In this document: in pieces, positions 6,214 through 15,640 of the stretch
Numbering within the stretch: the stretch's first letter is position 1
Layout of the letters: the number at the start of each line of letters is the position of its first letter
From: JBKEDC01 sp047975205
Lineage (GTDB): Bacteria; Bacteroidota; Bacteroidia; Bacteroidales; Prolixibacteraceae
Length of the DNA: 16,019 nt
NCBI GenBank assembly: GCA_047975205.1
Contig: JBKEDC010000013.1
Location: forward strand, 1-16,019
Reading direction: 5' to 3'
The notes under the pieces: model-generated
What the model saw: only the letters and a program-made list of their open reading frames with translations
What the model was told of the DNA's origin: nothing
Database searches by the model: none
Position numbers and translations under genes: made by a program

Positions 6214-9200
6214 ATGATCAAACGATTTATATATCGACTTTTAATCAGCTTATTTCTAGGCAATAGCATGTTTACTGCCGTTGCCAATAACAATGCAAAC
6301 AATAACCAACTACATTTCCGACAGCTAACCACTAATGATGGGCTAGCCCAGAATACGGTGGATTGCATGTTGAAAGATAGTCGTGGATTTATGTGGTTTG
6401 CCACTTGGAACGGCCTATGCCGTTTTGATGGATATAGTTTCGAAACTTTTCAAAAGCAACAAATCAGTTTACTTCCCAGTAATCGAATTCAAAGTTTATG
6501 TGAGGATACTGCCGGTAATATTTGGGTAGGAACTAAAGCCGGACTAGCTCTATTTAACTACGACCACTTTCAGTTCTTGCCTATCAATAAAATACTGAGA
6601 AATACATCTATAATTCACATCATAAGTGATAAACAAGGTACAATATGGGTTGCCACTCATGAAAATGGACTTTGGCAAATTACTTCAAATGGGCAAAATG
6701 GCTTTCAAGCTCGACGCATATTATCTAATCAACTTGCTTCAAGAAATATAAATCACTTATTGCTTACCTCACAAGACATTTGGATAGGGACTGACAACGG
6801 ATTAGAAGTCTATGATAAAAATACGCATAAGCTAAATCCAGATATGGCAACTATACAAAAACATCTGGCCGGAATAAGTATTCAAACCATATATGCAGAT
6901 TCAAGACAACAAATTTGGATTGGTACAACTCATGCAGGCGTTTACAGATTTGACAGGCAGGCGAAAATACTAAATTATTACGGGGTACAAACAAATAGCA
7001 CAAAAGGCTTAAGTCATGCTTCGGTTAGAGATATTACCGAAGATAAAAATCATAAGCTAATCATTGGAACACTTGGCGGATTGAATTACTACCATTCGGA
7101 AACCGATAACTTTTCCGTGAATAAATCTCTTAGCAATCCATTTGTCAATTCATTGCTGGCAGACGATGACGGTAATGTATGGATAGGAACTGAGAAAGGC
7201 GGCGTTGCCTATTATAGCACACTCCAAAAACCATTTCATGCTATTATGCTCGAACCCGAGAAAATAAACTCAATTACGCATAATACCGTTAACTCGATAT
7301 GGGTGGAAAAAAACAATATTTGGATCGGTACTGCCGGTGGCGGATTAAACCGGGTCACATCGCACGAAGTAAATAAATATCGTTATTCCGAACAAAATCC
7401 CCAAAGTCTGAACAGCGATTTTGTATCTGCTATTTTCCGCGATAAACAACATAACTTGTGGGTAGGTACTTGGGGTGGAGGACTAAATAAACTAATTGAT
7501 GAAAAGAATCAACGATTCAAGGTTTTGAATAATAATCCCAATAATCGGAATTCATTATCTAGTAATTTTATTTCATGTATCACAGCATTAAATGACCGGC
7601 AGCTTTTAATTGGAACCCGATCCGGAGTTGATATTTTCACCGGATCCACCGAAAGGTTCACACCTATTTCCCAAAAGCTGGCTTTAAATAAAGAGTTACA
7701 TGTTGGCTGTATGCTAAATGATAATAAAAACAATGTATGGGTGGGTACTGAAAATGGATTGTATCGCTTTAAAAAACAGGATTTAGAAAATTTATCATCA
7801 GACTCTCCTCCGCTCAACTTTAATCTATTCATTCACAATAATCAAACGGTAAATTCACTAGCCGATAATTACATTATCTCCTTATTCGAAGCTTCCAACG
7901 GAGATATATGGATTGGAACTTACGGAAGTGGCATTTGCAAATATGTTGATGACAATTTTGGTGGGCATTTCCTAAATTTTACAGAAGCTGATGGTTTGTG
8001 TAACAATGTTATCTATGGCATAGAGGAAGATAAAAAAGGAAACTTATGGCTCAGCACCGATAATGGACTTTCATGTTTCAACCCGAAAACAAAACACATA
8101 CAAAACTACCATCAGAACGATGGATTATTAAGTAATCAATTTTATTGGTCGGCATCATTTGCCGATACACAAGGAACGCTGTATTTTGGAAGCATTAATG
8201 GACTAAACTACTTTTCTCCACAAGAAATTCAAGCTTCCGCCAACACACCTAAACCGATATTTACCAATCTCTCTATCTTTGGGAAACCGGTTCAAGTTGG
8301 CAAAGCATATCATTCAAATATTATATTGAATAAGCCAATTAGTGATAGCAAACAAATCCGTTTGTCTTATAAAGATGCTATTTTTTCAATAGAATTTTCT
8401 GCTCTAGACTATTTTCTATCTGAAAAAATAAAATACGCTTATCAAATGGAAGGCATAGACCATGATTGGATTGTAGTTCCTGCTTCTCGCCGATTTGCTA
8501 ACTACACAAATCTATCGGGTGGAAAATACACCTTTAAAGTAAAAGCATCTAACAGCGACGGTGTTTGGAATGAAAAACCCATTTCATTAACCATTTACAT
8601 TACTCCGCCCTTCTGGAAAACAATTTGGTTTCAACTCCTGATTATTGCATCTCTCCTAACCCTAGGGTTATTGTATATTCAGTATCGAACCCGTCGTCTT
8701 CATAAGCAAAAGGCAGCATTAGAAAAATTAGTGCATGAACGAACCTATAAAATTGAAGAACAAAATACAGAGTTGGAAAGACAAAACCAGCAAATATCGA
8801 AACAACGCGACGAACTGTTGGAACTCAATAAAGAAGTAAAGCGTGTAAATGGTCTGCGCTTACGTTTCTTCACAAACATATCGCATGAATTTCGTACACC
8901 ATTGACGCTTATTACTGCCCCATTAGAGCAATTAATGACAAAACATGATAAAAATGAAGAAGATTATCATACACTAGATATTATTAATAGAAATGCTCAA
9001 CGATTATTGCATCTAATTAACCAATTGCTTCATTTTCGTAAAGTAGAAACCTCCGGATTAAGACTGCAAATAGGGGAAGGTAAGTTGAGCTCTCTTGTTC
9101 AACGCATATTCGACTCATTTAATGAGCTTGCAACTCATAGAAACATTAACTTTGTATTCCACACAGAAAATGAACCTGAAAGCTGCTGGTTTGATGCCGA

Positions 9201-10473
9201 TAAAATAGAAAACATTTTATACAACTTACTTTCTAATGCCTTCAAGCACACTCCGGCTTTGGGAAGTATTCAATTGCAAATAGACTTTCATACATCAACA
9301 GATAAAGAGATATTGCCTAGTCCTTTCGTTTCTATTAAAGTAATCGATAGCGGCAATGGTATTTCGAAAGAGCATATTGTTCACATTTTTGATCGTTTTT
9401 ATAAAGTTGGTGAAAATGAATCCGAAAGTTTTAACAACTCAGGTATCGGATTAGATCTCACTGCTGAAATGGTGAAAGCTCTTCATGGCAAAATTACCGT
9501 AGATAGTGTTTTAGGAAGAGGAAGTTGCTTCTGTGTTTACCTACCTTATACACCGAGTGCATTTAATAAAGATGAGCTTATTTCAGATGCTATCCCGCCG
9601 AATTTCAATATGGATAAGCATGTAAAAATGCTCACCCGACAAATGATAGCTAATCAGCCGAAAGAAGAAATTAGCAATAATATTGACACTAGTAAACAAG
9701 ACAATTCTGATAAGTCATCGGTTCTTATTGTGGAAGATAATGCCGACTTACGTCATTTCCTAGCCGGAAATCTATCAGGAAACTACCACATATTTGAAGC
9801 TAAAGATGGAAAGGAAGCCGTAAAAATAGCACAACAATATTCTCCGGAATTGATTATCAGCGACGTAATGATGCCATCATTAAATGGCATTGAAATGTGC
9901 CGAATGCTCAAAAAAGATATAGCTACAAGTCATATTCCAATTATATTGCTAACTGCAAAAGATTTGATTGAGAATTATCTGGAGGGCCTAGATGCCGGAG
10001 CAGATGATTATATTGCTAAACCTTTTAACTTTTCTATCCTTCGAGCTAAAATACGCAATATTATTGCGTCAAGAGAACGCGTTAAACAACTATTGAGCAG
10101 CCCAAATCCGGTTCCTCCACAAGAAGTATCTAACAATAAAGTTGATGAAGAGTTTATTACTCGTGCTTATCAAATATTGGAAAATAACCTTACTAATACT
10201 AATTTTTCAGCAGAACAATTTGCCCAAGAAATGCTGGTAAGCAAAAGTCTATTATACAAAAAAATCAAGTCCTTAACAGAGCTTAGCATCACCGATTTTA
10301 TAAATACTTATAAACTAAAGAAAGCTGTAAAACTTATGGATAATGCAGACATGACTATTGCTGAGATTGCTTTTAATTCAGGTTTTAACGATCCTAAATA
10401 TTTTAGCAGATTATTCAGAAAGTTCTATCAAATGAGTCCTAGCGATTATATAAAGATGAACGCGCCTATCTAG
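6214..10473 (+). CDS. Hybrid two-component system sensor/regulator (arabinan-type HTCS)
   Basis: A single 1419-residue chain joins sensor, kinase, receiver and DNA-binding parts. In order it has a signal anchor (residues 1-25) and 14 propeller repeats with W-[IV]-G-T type cores up to about residue 680. Next come a Y_Y_Y domain (about 690-795), one membrane helix (about 803-825) and a coiled coil. The histidine kinase has H891 in NISHEFRTPL, N1008 in the N box, and G boxes DSGNGIS and GIGLDL. The receiver (about 1168-1287) has phospho-acceptor D1217 in ISDVMMP. An AraC-type HTH domain ends the protein (1310-1419, with AEIAFNSGFNDPKYFSRLF). All key residues are present. The propellers face the periplasm and should bind an arabinan oligosaccharide. 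Gene order matches my recall of BT0366, the arabinan HTCS. It likely activates the downstream operon. Confidence 0.93.
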   Translation: MIKRFIYRLLISLFLGNSMFTAVANNNANNNQLHFRQLTTNDGLAQNTVDCMLKDSRGFMWFATWNGLCRFDGYSFETFQKQQISLLPSNRIQSLCEDTAGNIWVGTKAGLALFNYDHFQFLPINKILRNTSIIHIISDKQGTIWVATHENGLWQITSNGQNGFQARRILSNQLASRNINHLLLTSQDIWIGTDNGLEVYDKNTHKLNPDMATIQKHLAGISIQTIYADSRQQIWIGTTHAGVYRFDRQAKILNYYGVQTNSTKGLSHASVRDITEDKNHKLIIGTLGGLNYYHSETDNFSVNKSLSNPFVNSLLADDDGNVWIGTEKGGVAYYSTLQKPFHAIMLEPEKINSITHNTVNSIWVEKNNIWIGTAGGGLNRVTSHEVNKYRYSEQNPQSLNSDFVSAIFRDKQHNLWVGTWGGGLNKLIDEKNQRFKVLNNNPNNRNSLSSNFISCITALNDRQLLIGTRSGVDIFTGSTERFTPISQKLALNKELHVGCMLNDNKNNVWVGTENGLYRFKKQDLENLSSDSPPLNFNLFIHNNQTVNSLADNYIISLFEASNGDIWIGTYGSGICKYVDDNFGGHFLNFTEADGLCNNVIYGIEEDKKGNLWLSTDNGLSCFNPKTKHIQNYHQNDGLLSNQFYWSASFADTQGTLYFGSINGLNYFSPQEIQASANTPKPIFTNLSIFGKPVQVGKAYHSNIILNKPISDSKQIRLSYKDAIFSIEFSALDYFLSEKIKYAYQMEGIDHDWIVVPASRRFANYTNLSGGKYTFKVKASNSDGVWNEKPISLTIYITPPFWKTIWFQLLIIASLLTLGLLYIQYRTRRLHKQKAALEKLVHERTYKIEEQNTELERQNQQISKQRDELLELNKEVKRVNGLRLRFFTNISHEFRTPLTLITAPLEQLMTKHDKNEEDYHTLDIINRNAQRLLHLINQLLHFRKVETSGLRLQIGEGKLSSLVQRIFDSFNELATHRNINFVFHTENEPESCWFDADKIENILYNLLSNAFKHTPALGSIQLQIDFHTSTDKEILPSPFVSIKVIDSGNGISKEHIVHIFDRFYKVGENESESFNNSGIGLDLTAEMVKALHGKITVDSVLGRGSCFCVYLPYTPSAFNKDELISDAIPPNFNMDKHVKMLTRQMIANQPKEEISNNIDTSKQDNSDKSSVLIVEDNADLRHFLAGNLSGNYHIFEAKDGKEAVKIAQQYSPELIISDVMMPSLNGIEMCRMLKKDIATSHIPIILLTAKDLIENYLEGLDAGADDYIAKPFNFSILRAKIRNIIASRERVKQLLSSPNPVPPQEVSNNKVDEEFITRAYQILENNLTNTNFSAEQFAQEMLVSKSLLYKKIKSLTELSITDFINTYKLKKAVKLMDNADMTIAEIAFNSGFNDPKYFSRLFRKFYQMSPSDYIKMNAPI

Positions 10474-10617
10474 TAATAGTTATTTCACAAGGTATTCCTT
10501 CGAGAGAAACTTATCTTTAATAACCTTTGCAACCCATACTAATTCTAGAAGTCATTGTGTGAAGTTACCATTGGTGTTTATAATCCCAAACCTGTAATTA
10601 TAGCTGCTCATTCTCAT

Positions 10618-10650
10618 TTTGTCCACCTCATATATGTATTTATCCACCTC
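10618..10650 (+). promoter_or_regulatory. Direct repeat TTTRTCCACCTC x2, candidate HTCS operator
   Basis: TTTGTCCACCTC (10618-10629) and TTTATCCACCTC (10639-10650) differ at one base and are spaced 21 bp start to start, two helical turns. AraC-family regulators commonly bind direct repeats at this spacing. The second copy abuts where the -33 box of the operon promoter should be, which fits activator-dependent transcription by the adjacent regulator. Confidence 0.6.
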
Positions 10651-10668
10651 CAAGGATAGATTTATATC

Positions 10669-10676
10669 TAGTTTTA
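10669..10676 (+). promoter_or_regulatory. Candidate -7 box of the GH43 operon
   Basis: TAGTTTTA matches TAnnTTTG in all but the last base. No TTTG or TTG occurs 19-21 bp upstream; the second TCCACCTC copy occupies that place. The start site would be near 10683, 18 nt before the ATG. Confidence 0.45.
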
Positions 10677-10700
10677 CAAAAAATTAAAACACAACTAAGC

Positions 10701-11714
10701 ATGAGAAAAAAACAATCTTTTCTATTTCTAGGGACAATATTACTGGCTATGCTCAACACACATTGTTGTAATTCGAGCTGTAAGTCCTCTGAACAAGCTA
10801 CCTCAAATATAAATGAGAGTGGCAATGAATTAGCCGTCAATAACCCGATCATCAAAGATAAATATACAGCTGATCCTGCCGCTTTAGTGTATCAAGACAG
10901 TGTTTATTTATATGCAGGACACGATCAAGCTCCTCCCGGGAAAGAATTTTACGAAATAAATGAATGGTTAGTTTACTCCAGTGCCGATCTTGTTAATTGG
11001 AAAGAGCATCCTGTTCCACTAAAGCCTTCTGACTTTTCATGGGCTGCTCATAGTGCTTGGGCTTCGGAAGTTGTTGAAAAAGATGGAAAATTTTATTGGT
11101 ATGTAACGGTAGAACATGGTAGCATATCCGGAAAATCCATCGGGGTAGCCGTGTCCGACAATCCGACAGGTCCATTTAAAGATGCTATTGGGAAGGCTCT
11201 CATAACCAACAATATGACTACCAATAAAACTCAAATTTCATGGGATGACATTGATCCTACCGTATTTATCGATGATGATGGACAAGCTTATATGTATTGG
11301 GGAAACACTGTTTGTTATTGGGTTAAATTAAAAAACAATATGATTGAGCTAGACGACCCAATTCATAGTATTGATTTACCAAACTTTACAGAAGCTCCTT
11401 ATATACACAAACGTGGCGATTGGTATTACCTTTCTTATGCTTATCAGTTTCCTGAAAAAACAGCCTATGCCATGAGTAAATCGATAACAGGACCATGGGA
11501 ATATAAAGGCATATTAAATGAATTAGCCGGCAATAGCAATACAAATCATCAATCTATAATTGAATTTAATAATCACTGGTATTACATATATCATAATGGA
11601 GCTATTCAGCCTCACGGAGGAAGTTTCCGCCGATCTGTTTGTATAGATAAATTATACTACAATGAAGATTGCACCATTAAACGGATAATCATGACATCTG
11701 AAGGAATACAATAA
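10701..11714 (+). CDS. Secreted GH43 family glycoside hydrolase (arabinofuranosidase/xylosidase type)
   Basis: This 337-residue five-bladed propeller enzyme has the three GH43 acids in expected settings. D58 in TADPAAL is the general base, D185 in DIDPTVF the pKa modulator, and E231 in FTEAPY the general acid. Sequence around them (YLYAGHD, WYVTVEH, GVAVSDNPTGPF, NHQSIIEF, HNG) resembles the group I recall as GH43 subfamily 29, which includes alpha-L-arabinofuranosidases. The exact bond cannot be read from sequence. The N-terminus is a signal peptide with clustered Cys (C22, C23, C27) but no good lipobox, so lipidation is uncertain. It is the first gene of the operon, behind the putative operator, and its stop is 5 nt from the GH51 start. 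By order it corresponds to BT0367. Confidence 0.85.
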   Translation: MRKKQSFLFLGTILLAMLNTHCCNSSCKSSEQATSNINESGNELAVNNPIIKDKYTADPAALVYQDSVYLYAGHDQAPPGKEFYEINEWLVYSSADLVNWKEHPVPLKPSDFSWAAHSAWASEVVEKDGKFYWYVTVEHGSISGKSIGVAVSDNPTGPFKDAIGKALITNNMTTNKTQISWDDIDPTVFIDDDGQAYMYWGNTVCYWVKLKNNMIELDDPIHSIDLPNFTEAPYIHKRGDWYYLSYAYQFPEKTAYAMSKSITGPWEYKGILNELAGNSNTNHQSIIEFNNHWYYIYHNGAIQPHGGSFRRSVCIDKLYYNEDCTIKRIIMTSEGIQ

Positions 11715-11719
11715 ACTTA

Positions 11720-13258
11720 ATGCTTAAAAAGATGCAGAAATTTGGAATAACTATACTACTTCTATTTATAGCGGTCAGCACTTTTAGTCAATCTCATATA
11801 ACACTAAAAACGCGCGAAGCAGAAACTAAAATTAATAAAGAAATATATGGACATTTTGCAGAGCATCTCGGACGCTGCATATATGGCGGATTATATGTAG
11901 GCGAAAACGCTGATATTCCGAATACCAGAGGGTTTCGAAACGATGTTATCAAGGCATTGAAAGACATGCACATTCCATTATTACGTTGGCCCGGTGGATG
12001 TTTTGCCGATACATACCACTGGAAAGATGGCATAGGTCCTAAAGAAGAACGCCCATCTATTGTGAATGTACACTGGGGGGATGTCACCGAGAACAATAGT
12101 TTTGGAACACACGAATTTCTCGACTTCTGTGATCTAATCGAAGCGGAACCATATATTAATTTGAATGTGGGTTCCGGTACCGTGCAAGAAGCATCTGAAT
12201 GGGTTGAATATGTTACCTCAGCCAACATTAGTCCGATGACCGAACTTAGAAAACAAAACGGTAGAGAAGAGCCTTGGAAAGTAAAATACTGGGGCATTGG
12301 TAATGAAAACTGGGGTTGCGGTGGACATATGACTCCCGAGTATTATGCTGATTTATATAATCGTTTTGCCAGCTATTGTCATGGAGATATTTACCGCATA
12401 GCCGGAGGTCCAAACATTAACGACTACAATTGGATGGAAGTATTAATGTGCAAAACCACTCGTTATAGACAATTAGTACAAGGTGTTTCATTACATTATT
12501 ACACATTCACCAATTCGTGGGGAGACAAAGGCAGTGCTACTGATTTTGGAGAAAAAGAATGGATATCTGTACTAAACAACACGCTACGCATGGAAACCCT
12601 AATCGATAAACATTCAGCTATTATGAACAAATATGATCCTGAGAAGAAAATCGGATTAATAGTTGATGAATGGGGAAACTGGTTCAATGTAGAAGAGGGC
12701 AGTAATCCCGGCTTCTTATACCAACAGAACACACTCCGTGATGCTCTTGTGGCAGGAATAAACCTAAACATTTTTAATAATCATGCCGATCGTGTAAAAA
12801 TGAGTAACATCGCACAAACAGCTAATGTATTGCAGGCCGTAATCTTAACTAAAGAAAATAAAATGGTGCTCACTCCCACCTATTATGTGTTTAAAATGTA
12901 TGCCGTACATCAAGATGCCACACTTATTCCTATGGAAATAGCAAGTTCCGATTATACTTTTAACGAGAAAACAGTACCTACTGTAAGTGCATCTGCATCT
13001 GTTAAAAACAACGTAGTTTCCATAACCATGTGTAACCTCAATCCTGACGATAGTGAGGAAGTTATTATCAGTATTGATGACACAAAGTTTTCAAAAACTA
13101 CAGGAAAAATTATCACGGCCGATAGAATGAATGATTATAATGACTTTGATCAGTCAGAAAACGTAAAGTTAATCAATCTCAAATCATCCAAGATAAAAGA
13201 TGGAAAACTAAGCATTAATCTACCATCAAAATCAGTTGTATTAATCCAAATACAATAG
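11720..13258 (+). CDS. Secreted GH51 alpha-L-arabinofuranosidase
   Basis: This 512-residue retaining enzyme cleaves non-reducing alpha-L-arabinofuranosyl residues from arabinan and arabino-oligosaccharides. It begins with a signal peptide (MLKKMQKFGITILLLFIAVS, then TFSQ), so it acts outside the cytoplasm, probably in the periplasm. Family marks are IYGHFAEHLGRCIYGG and LLRWPGGCFAD. The acid/base E196 lies in GIGNENWGCGG and the nucleophile E317 in VDEWGNWF. A C-terminal beta-sandwich ends the chain. The length is usual for GH51. The ATG 5 nt after the GH43 stop indicates translation from one mRNA; an ATG 12 nt further in is a less likely start. By order it corresponds to BT0368. Confidence 0.95.
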   Translation: MLKKMQKFGITILLLFIAVSTFSQSHITLKTREAETKINKEIYGHFAEHLGRCIYGGLYVGENADIPNTRGFRNDVIKALKDMHIPLLRWPGGCFADTYHWKDGIGPKEERPSIVNVHWGDVTENNSFGTHEFLDFCDLIEAEPYINLNVGSGTVQEASEWVEYVTSANISPMTELRKQNGREEPWKVKYWGIGNENWGCGGHMTPEYYADLYNRFASYCHGDIYRIAGGPNINDYNWMEVLMCKTTRYRQLVQGVSLHYYTFTNSWGDKGSATDFGEKEWISVLNNTLRMETLIDKHSAIMNKYDPEKKIGLIVDEWGNWFNVEEGSNPGFLYQQNTLRDALVAGINLNIFNNHADRVKMSNIAQTANVLQAVILTKENKMVLTPTYYVFKMYAVHQDATLIPMEIASSDYTFNEKTVPTVSASASVKNNVVSITMCNLNPDDSEEVIISIDDTKFSKTTGKIITADRMNDYNDFDQSENVKLINLKSSKIKDGKLSINLPSKSVVLIQIQ

Positions 13259-13353
13259 TGCCTTAATAACCATCATATTAATTCTCGCTGTAACAATTTT
13301 AATCTTCAGAGCTTATAACTCCTTATCCTATCTCTGAACAAAAATATAATTTT

Positions 13354-14355
13354 ATGAACAAAAGACTTTTATTCATTCTAATCTCATTATTTACCCTTTC
13401 CGGACAAATATTTGCCCAAGAACTGAAATTTGATAACCCCATTGCCGAGCAACGTGCAGATCCTTGGGTATGGAAAGATACCGACGGAACCTATTACTTA
13501 GTTGCAACGGTTCCCGAATATGACCGCATTGTTTTGCGAAGTGCCAAAACAATCAATGAATTAAAAAGTGCACAAGAAAAAACACTTTGGGAAAAACACG
13601 AATCAGGTGTGATGGGTGCACATATTTGGGCTCCTGAGCTCCATAAGATAAACGGTAAGTGGTACATTTATTTTGCGGCAGGAGAAGCTGAAAATGTTTG
13701 GAATATCCGCATGTGGGTATTATCATGTGATGCAAAAAATCCTATGAAGGGCAAGTGGAAAGAAGAAGGGCAGATTAAGACTAACATATCTTCATTCTCT
13801 TTAGATGCTACTGTTTTTGAGCATCAAGGGAAAAATTATCTCATATGGGCTCAGAATGCACACAATTGGTCAAGTGGGACTTCTCTAATGATGGCTGAAA
13901 TGAAGAGTCCCACAGAAATTACAGGTTCCGAAATTATACTCACTGACCCTGAATTTGATTGGGAACGTCAAAAATATAATGTAAATGAAGGCCCGGCTGT
14001 CATTAAACGAAATGGTAGGATATTCGTATCATATTCAGCTAGTGCCACGAATGAGAACTACTGTATGGGACTACTTTGGATAGATGGAGATGAAGATATT
14101 ATGAATATTAAAAATTGGAATAAATCTCCCGGTCCCGTCTTCTACACCAATGAAAAACTAAAAAGATATGGTCCCGGGCATAACTCTTTCACAGTATCCG
14201 AAGATGGCTCTAAAACCGTCATGATTTACCACGCACGCAATTATAAAAATATTCAAGGACACGAACTAAGTGATATTAATCGCGCTACAAGGGCAAGAGA
14301 AATAAAGTGGTCGAAAAGTGGATTTCCAGATTTCAGGCAAATGACAGCTGATTAA
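13354..14355 (+). CDS. Secreted GH43 exo-alpha-1,5-L-arabinofuranosidase type (subfamily 26-like)
   Basis: The 333-residue protein has a signal peptide (MNKRLLFILISLFTLSGQ, then IFAQ) and one GH43 propeller. The catalytic acids are D36 in RADPWVW, D151 in LDATVF and E212 in NEGPAV. IWAPELHKINGKWYIYFAA, YGPGHNSFT and IYHARNY are marks I associate with GH43 subfamily 26. Its known members cut L-arabinose from the non-reducing end of alpha-1,5-arabino-oligosaccharides. This would be the last step before arabinose uptake. It lies 95 bp after GH51 with no terminator between, so it is probably co-transcribed, and a strong terminator follows. By order it corresponds to BT0369. Confidence 0.88.
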   Translation: MNKRLLFILISLFTLSGQIFAQELKFDNPIAEQRADPWVWKDTDGTYYLVATVPEYDRIVLRSAKTINELKSAQEKTLWEKHESGVMGAHIWAPELHKINGKWYIYFAAGEAENVWNIRMWVLSCDAKNPMKGKWKEEGQIKTNISSFSLDATVFEHQGKNYLIWAQNAHNWSSGTSLMMAEMKSPTEITGSEIILTDPEFDWERQKYNVNEGPAVIKRNGRIFVSYSASATNENYCMGLLWIDGDEDIMNIKNWNKSPGPVFYTNEKLKRYGPGHNSFTVSEDGSKTVMIYHARNYKNIQGHELSDINRATRAREIKWSKSGFPDFRQMTAD

Positions 14356-14393
14356 ACTAACTCAGATTCCGAAAGCATATTGCAATATACAGC

Positions 14394-14435
14394 AAATAAG
14401 AAGCCTTACAATGTGATTTGTAGGGCTTCTTATTT
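14394..14435 (+). terminator. Strong bidirectional rho-independent terminator closing the arabinan operon
   Basis: AAATAAGAAGCC (14394-14405) pairs exactly with GGCTTCTTATTT (14424-14435). A T-G wobble and TACAA/TTGTA follow inside, with a 6-nt loop. This gives an 18-bp stem with A- and T-rich ends, suited to termination from both sides. Confidence 0.85.
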
Positions 14436-14528
14436 ACAGAATATTAAATAGATATAAAATGTTACTTGGCAAATAACTTTTGTAAAAATGAATCAATCAA
14501 GGATATTGTATAGCAAAAGTTTTTATAG

Positions 14529-15391
14529 GGCTTTGATGAAAGCACAATTCGCAGAGAGATAAAATGCAACTCTACAAAGACCGGCAAATACAATCCTAAA
14601 TTTGCTCAGGAACTTGCAGATGAGCGCAAGGAGCGCTTTGCTATAAATAGGAAGTTTGATGTTAACATGAAGCAGTGTATTGATCGAATGATAACCTCGG
14701 AACAATGGTCTCCCCAGTAGATTAAGGGGATTTGCAATAAAGAATCTAAACCTATGCTTTGTGTGGAAAGGATATATCAATACATAAGAGAAGACAAGAC
14801 TTCAGGAAGCTCTATTTATAAGAACTTAAGGCATAAATTGAAAAATATGGTCAAACCGGTTTCGAGCAAACATCAAGTCATTAAAACAAAGTTTCTATTG
14901 ATAAGCAACCGGATGTTATAAATAATAAAGAGCGATTTGGGAATTGGGAAATAGATTTAATTGTAGGCAAAGAAAATAAAGGTGCAATGGTAACCATAGT
15001 AGAACGAACAACATCGATGCTACTGATAAGAAAGCTTGAACATGGCAAGAATGCCGACCGGCTTGCTAAGGTTGTTATAGATATGCTCAGACCTTATAAA
15101 AAGCATGTTTTGTCGATAACAAGCGATAATGGAAGCGAATTTGCCAGACATAAGCTAATCTCTAAGAAATTTGATTGTAAGTTTTATTTTGCTCATCCCT
15201 ATTCTTCATGGGAAAGAGGATTGAGTGAATATACAAACAGGCTTGTCAGGCAATATATACTTAAGAAATCAACTTTTAATCCATACGATAACGAGTTTGT
15301 AAAACAAGTTCAATATAAAATAAACAGAAGATCTAGAAAAATTTTAAACTTTGAGAAGCCTAAAGATTTATTCTTTAAATTGGTTGCTTAA
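14529..15391 (+). pseudogene. IS30-family transposase remnant (N-terminus lost, one nonsense codon, one frameshift)
   Basis: The remnant opens mid-HTH with GFDESTIRREIK and then GKYNP, typical of IS30 transposases. The true N-terminus is missing; an ATG at 14488 is in another frame. A TAG at 14718-14720 follows SPQ. A one-base loss near 14889-14893 shifts the frame, after which KERFGNWEIDLIVGKENKG continues. The DDE triad is still recognisable: D in WEIDLIVG, D in SDNGSEF, E in RGLSEYTN, with FAHPYSSWERGL between. The frame ends at TAA 15391. I found no terminal inverted repeats. The 134-residue open part from 14987 alone cannot be a working transposase. Confidence 0.88.
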
Positions 15392-15401
15392 AATAAAACG
15401 G

Positions 15402-15640
15402 GCATTTGATTCTAGAATCTACGATAGTAGCTTTGAATCTCAGATTATCAAAAAAAGAGAGACTGTTCTTGCTGATAATTTAGCACCTCAGATAATTGGA
15501 GTTTATGGTCGAGGGATGAGTCTACGTGATTTAGCAAACATATCCGAGAGATGTGTGATGTAGAAGTTTCAGTTAGTACGTTGAGTCAAATTACCGATCG
15601 TCATCCCTCAAAGAAAAGAGTAGCATTCTATAGCTGTTAG
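15402..15640 (+). pseudogene. IS256-family (mutator-type) transposase fragment
   Basis: The translated stretch SFESQIIKKRETVLADNLAP followed by QIIGVYGRGMSLRDL matches the region of IS256-family transposases in Bacteroidetes just ahead of the catalytic core. A frame change at about 15541-15550 is needed to continue with MCDVEVSVSTLSQITDR, another family mark. After that the resemblance stops, and the frame closes at TAG 15638. Both the N-terminus and most of the catalytic domain are absent. It starts about 10 nt after the IS30 stop, so the two remnants were joined by insertion or deletion. Confidence 0.75.

Larger units (their letters stand above)
10474..10700 (+). other. Intergenic region controlling the GH43-GH51-GH43 operon
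   Basis: This 227-bp gap has no coding frame and no clear terminator for the regulator gene. Its last 80 bp hold a direct repeat and a -7-like promoter box, annotated separately. Confidence 0.6.

Noticed and set aside
11794..12297. A 167-codon minus-strand frame inside the GH51 gene
   Set aside because: It is fully antisense to a strongly conserved enzyme domain, has no recognisable motifs, and is a shadow frame.
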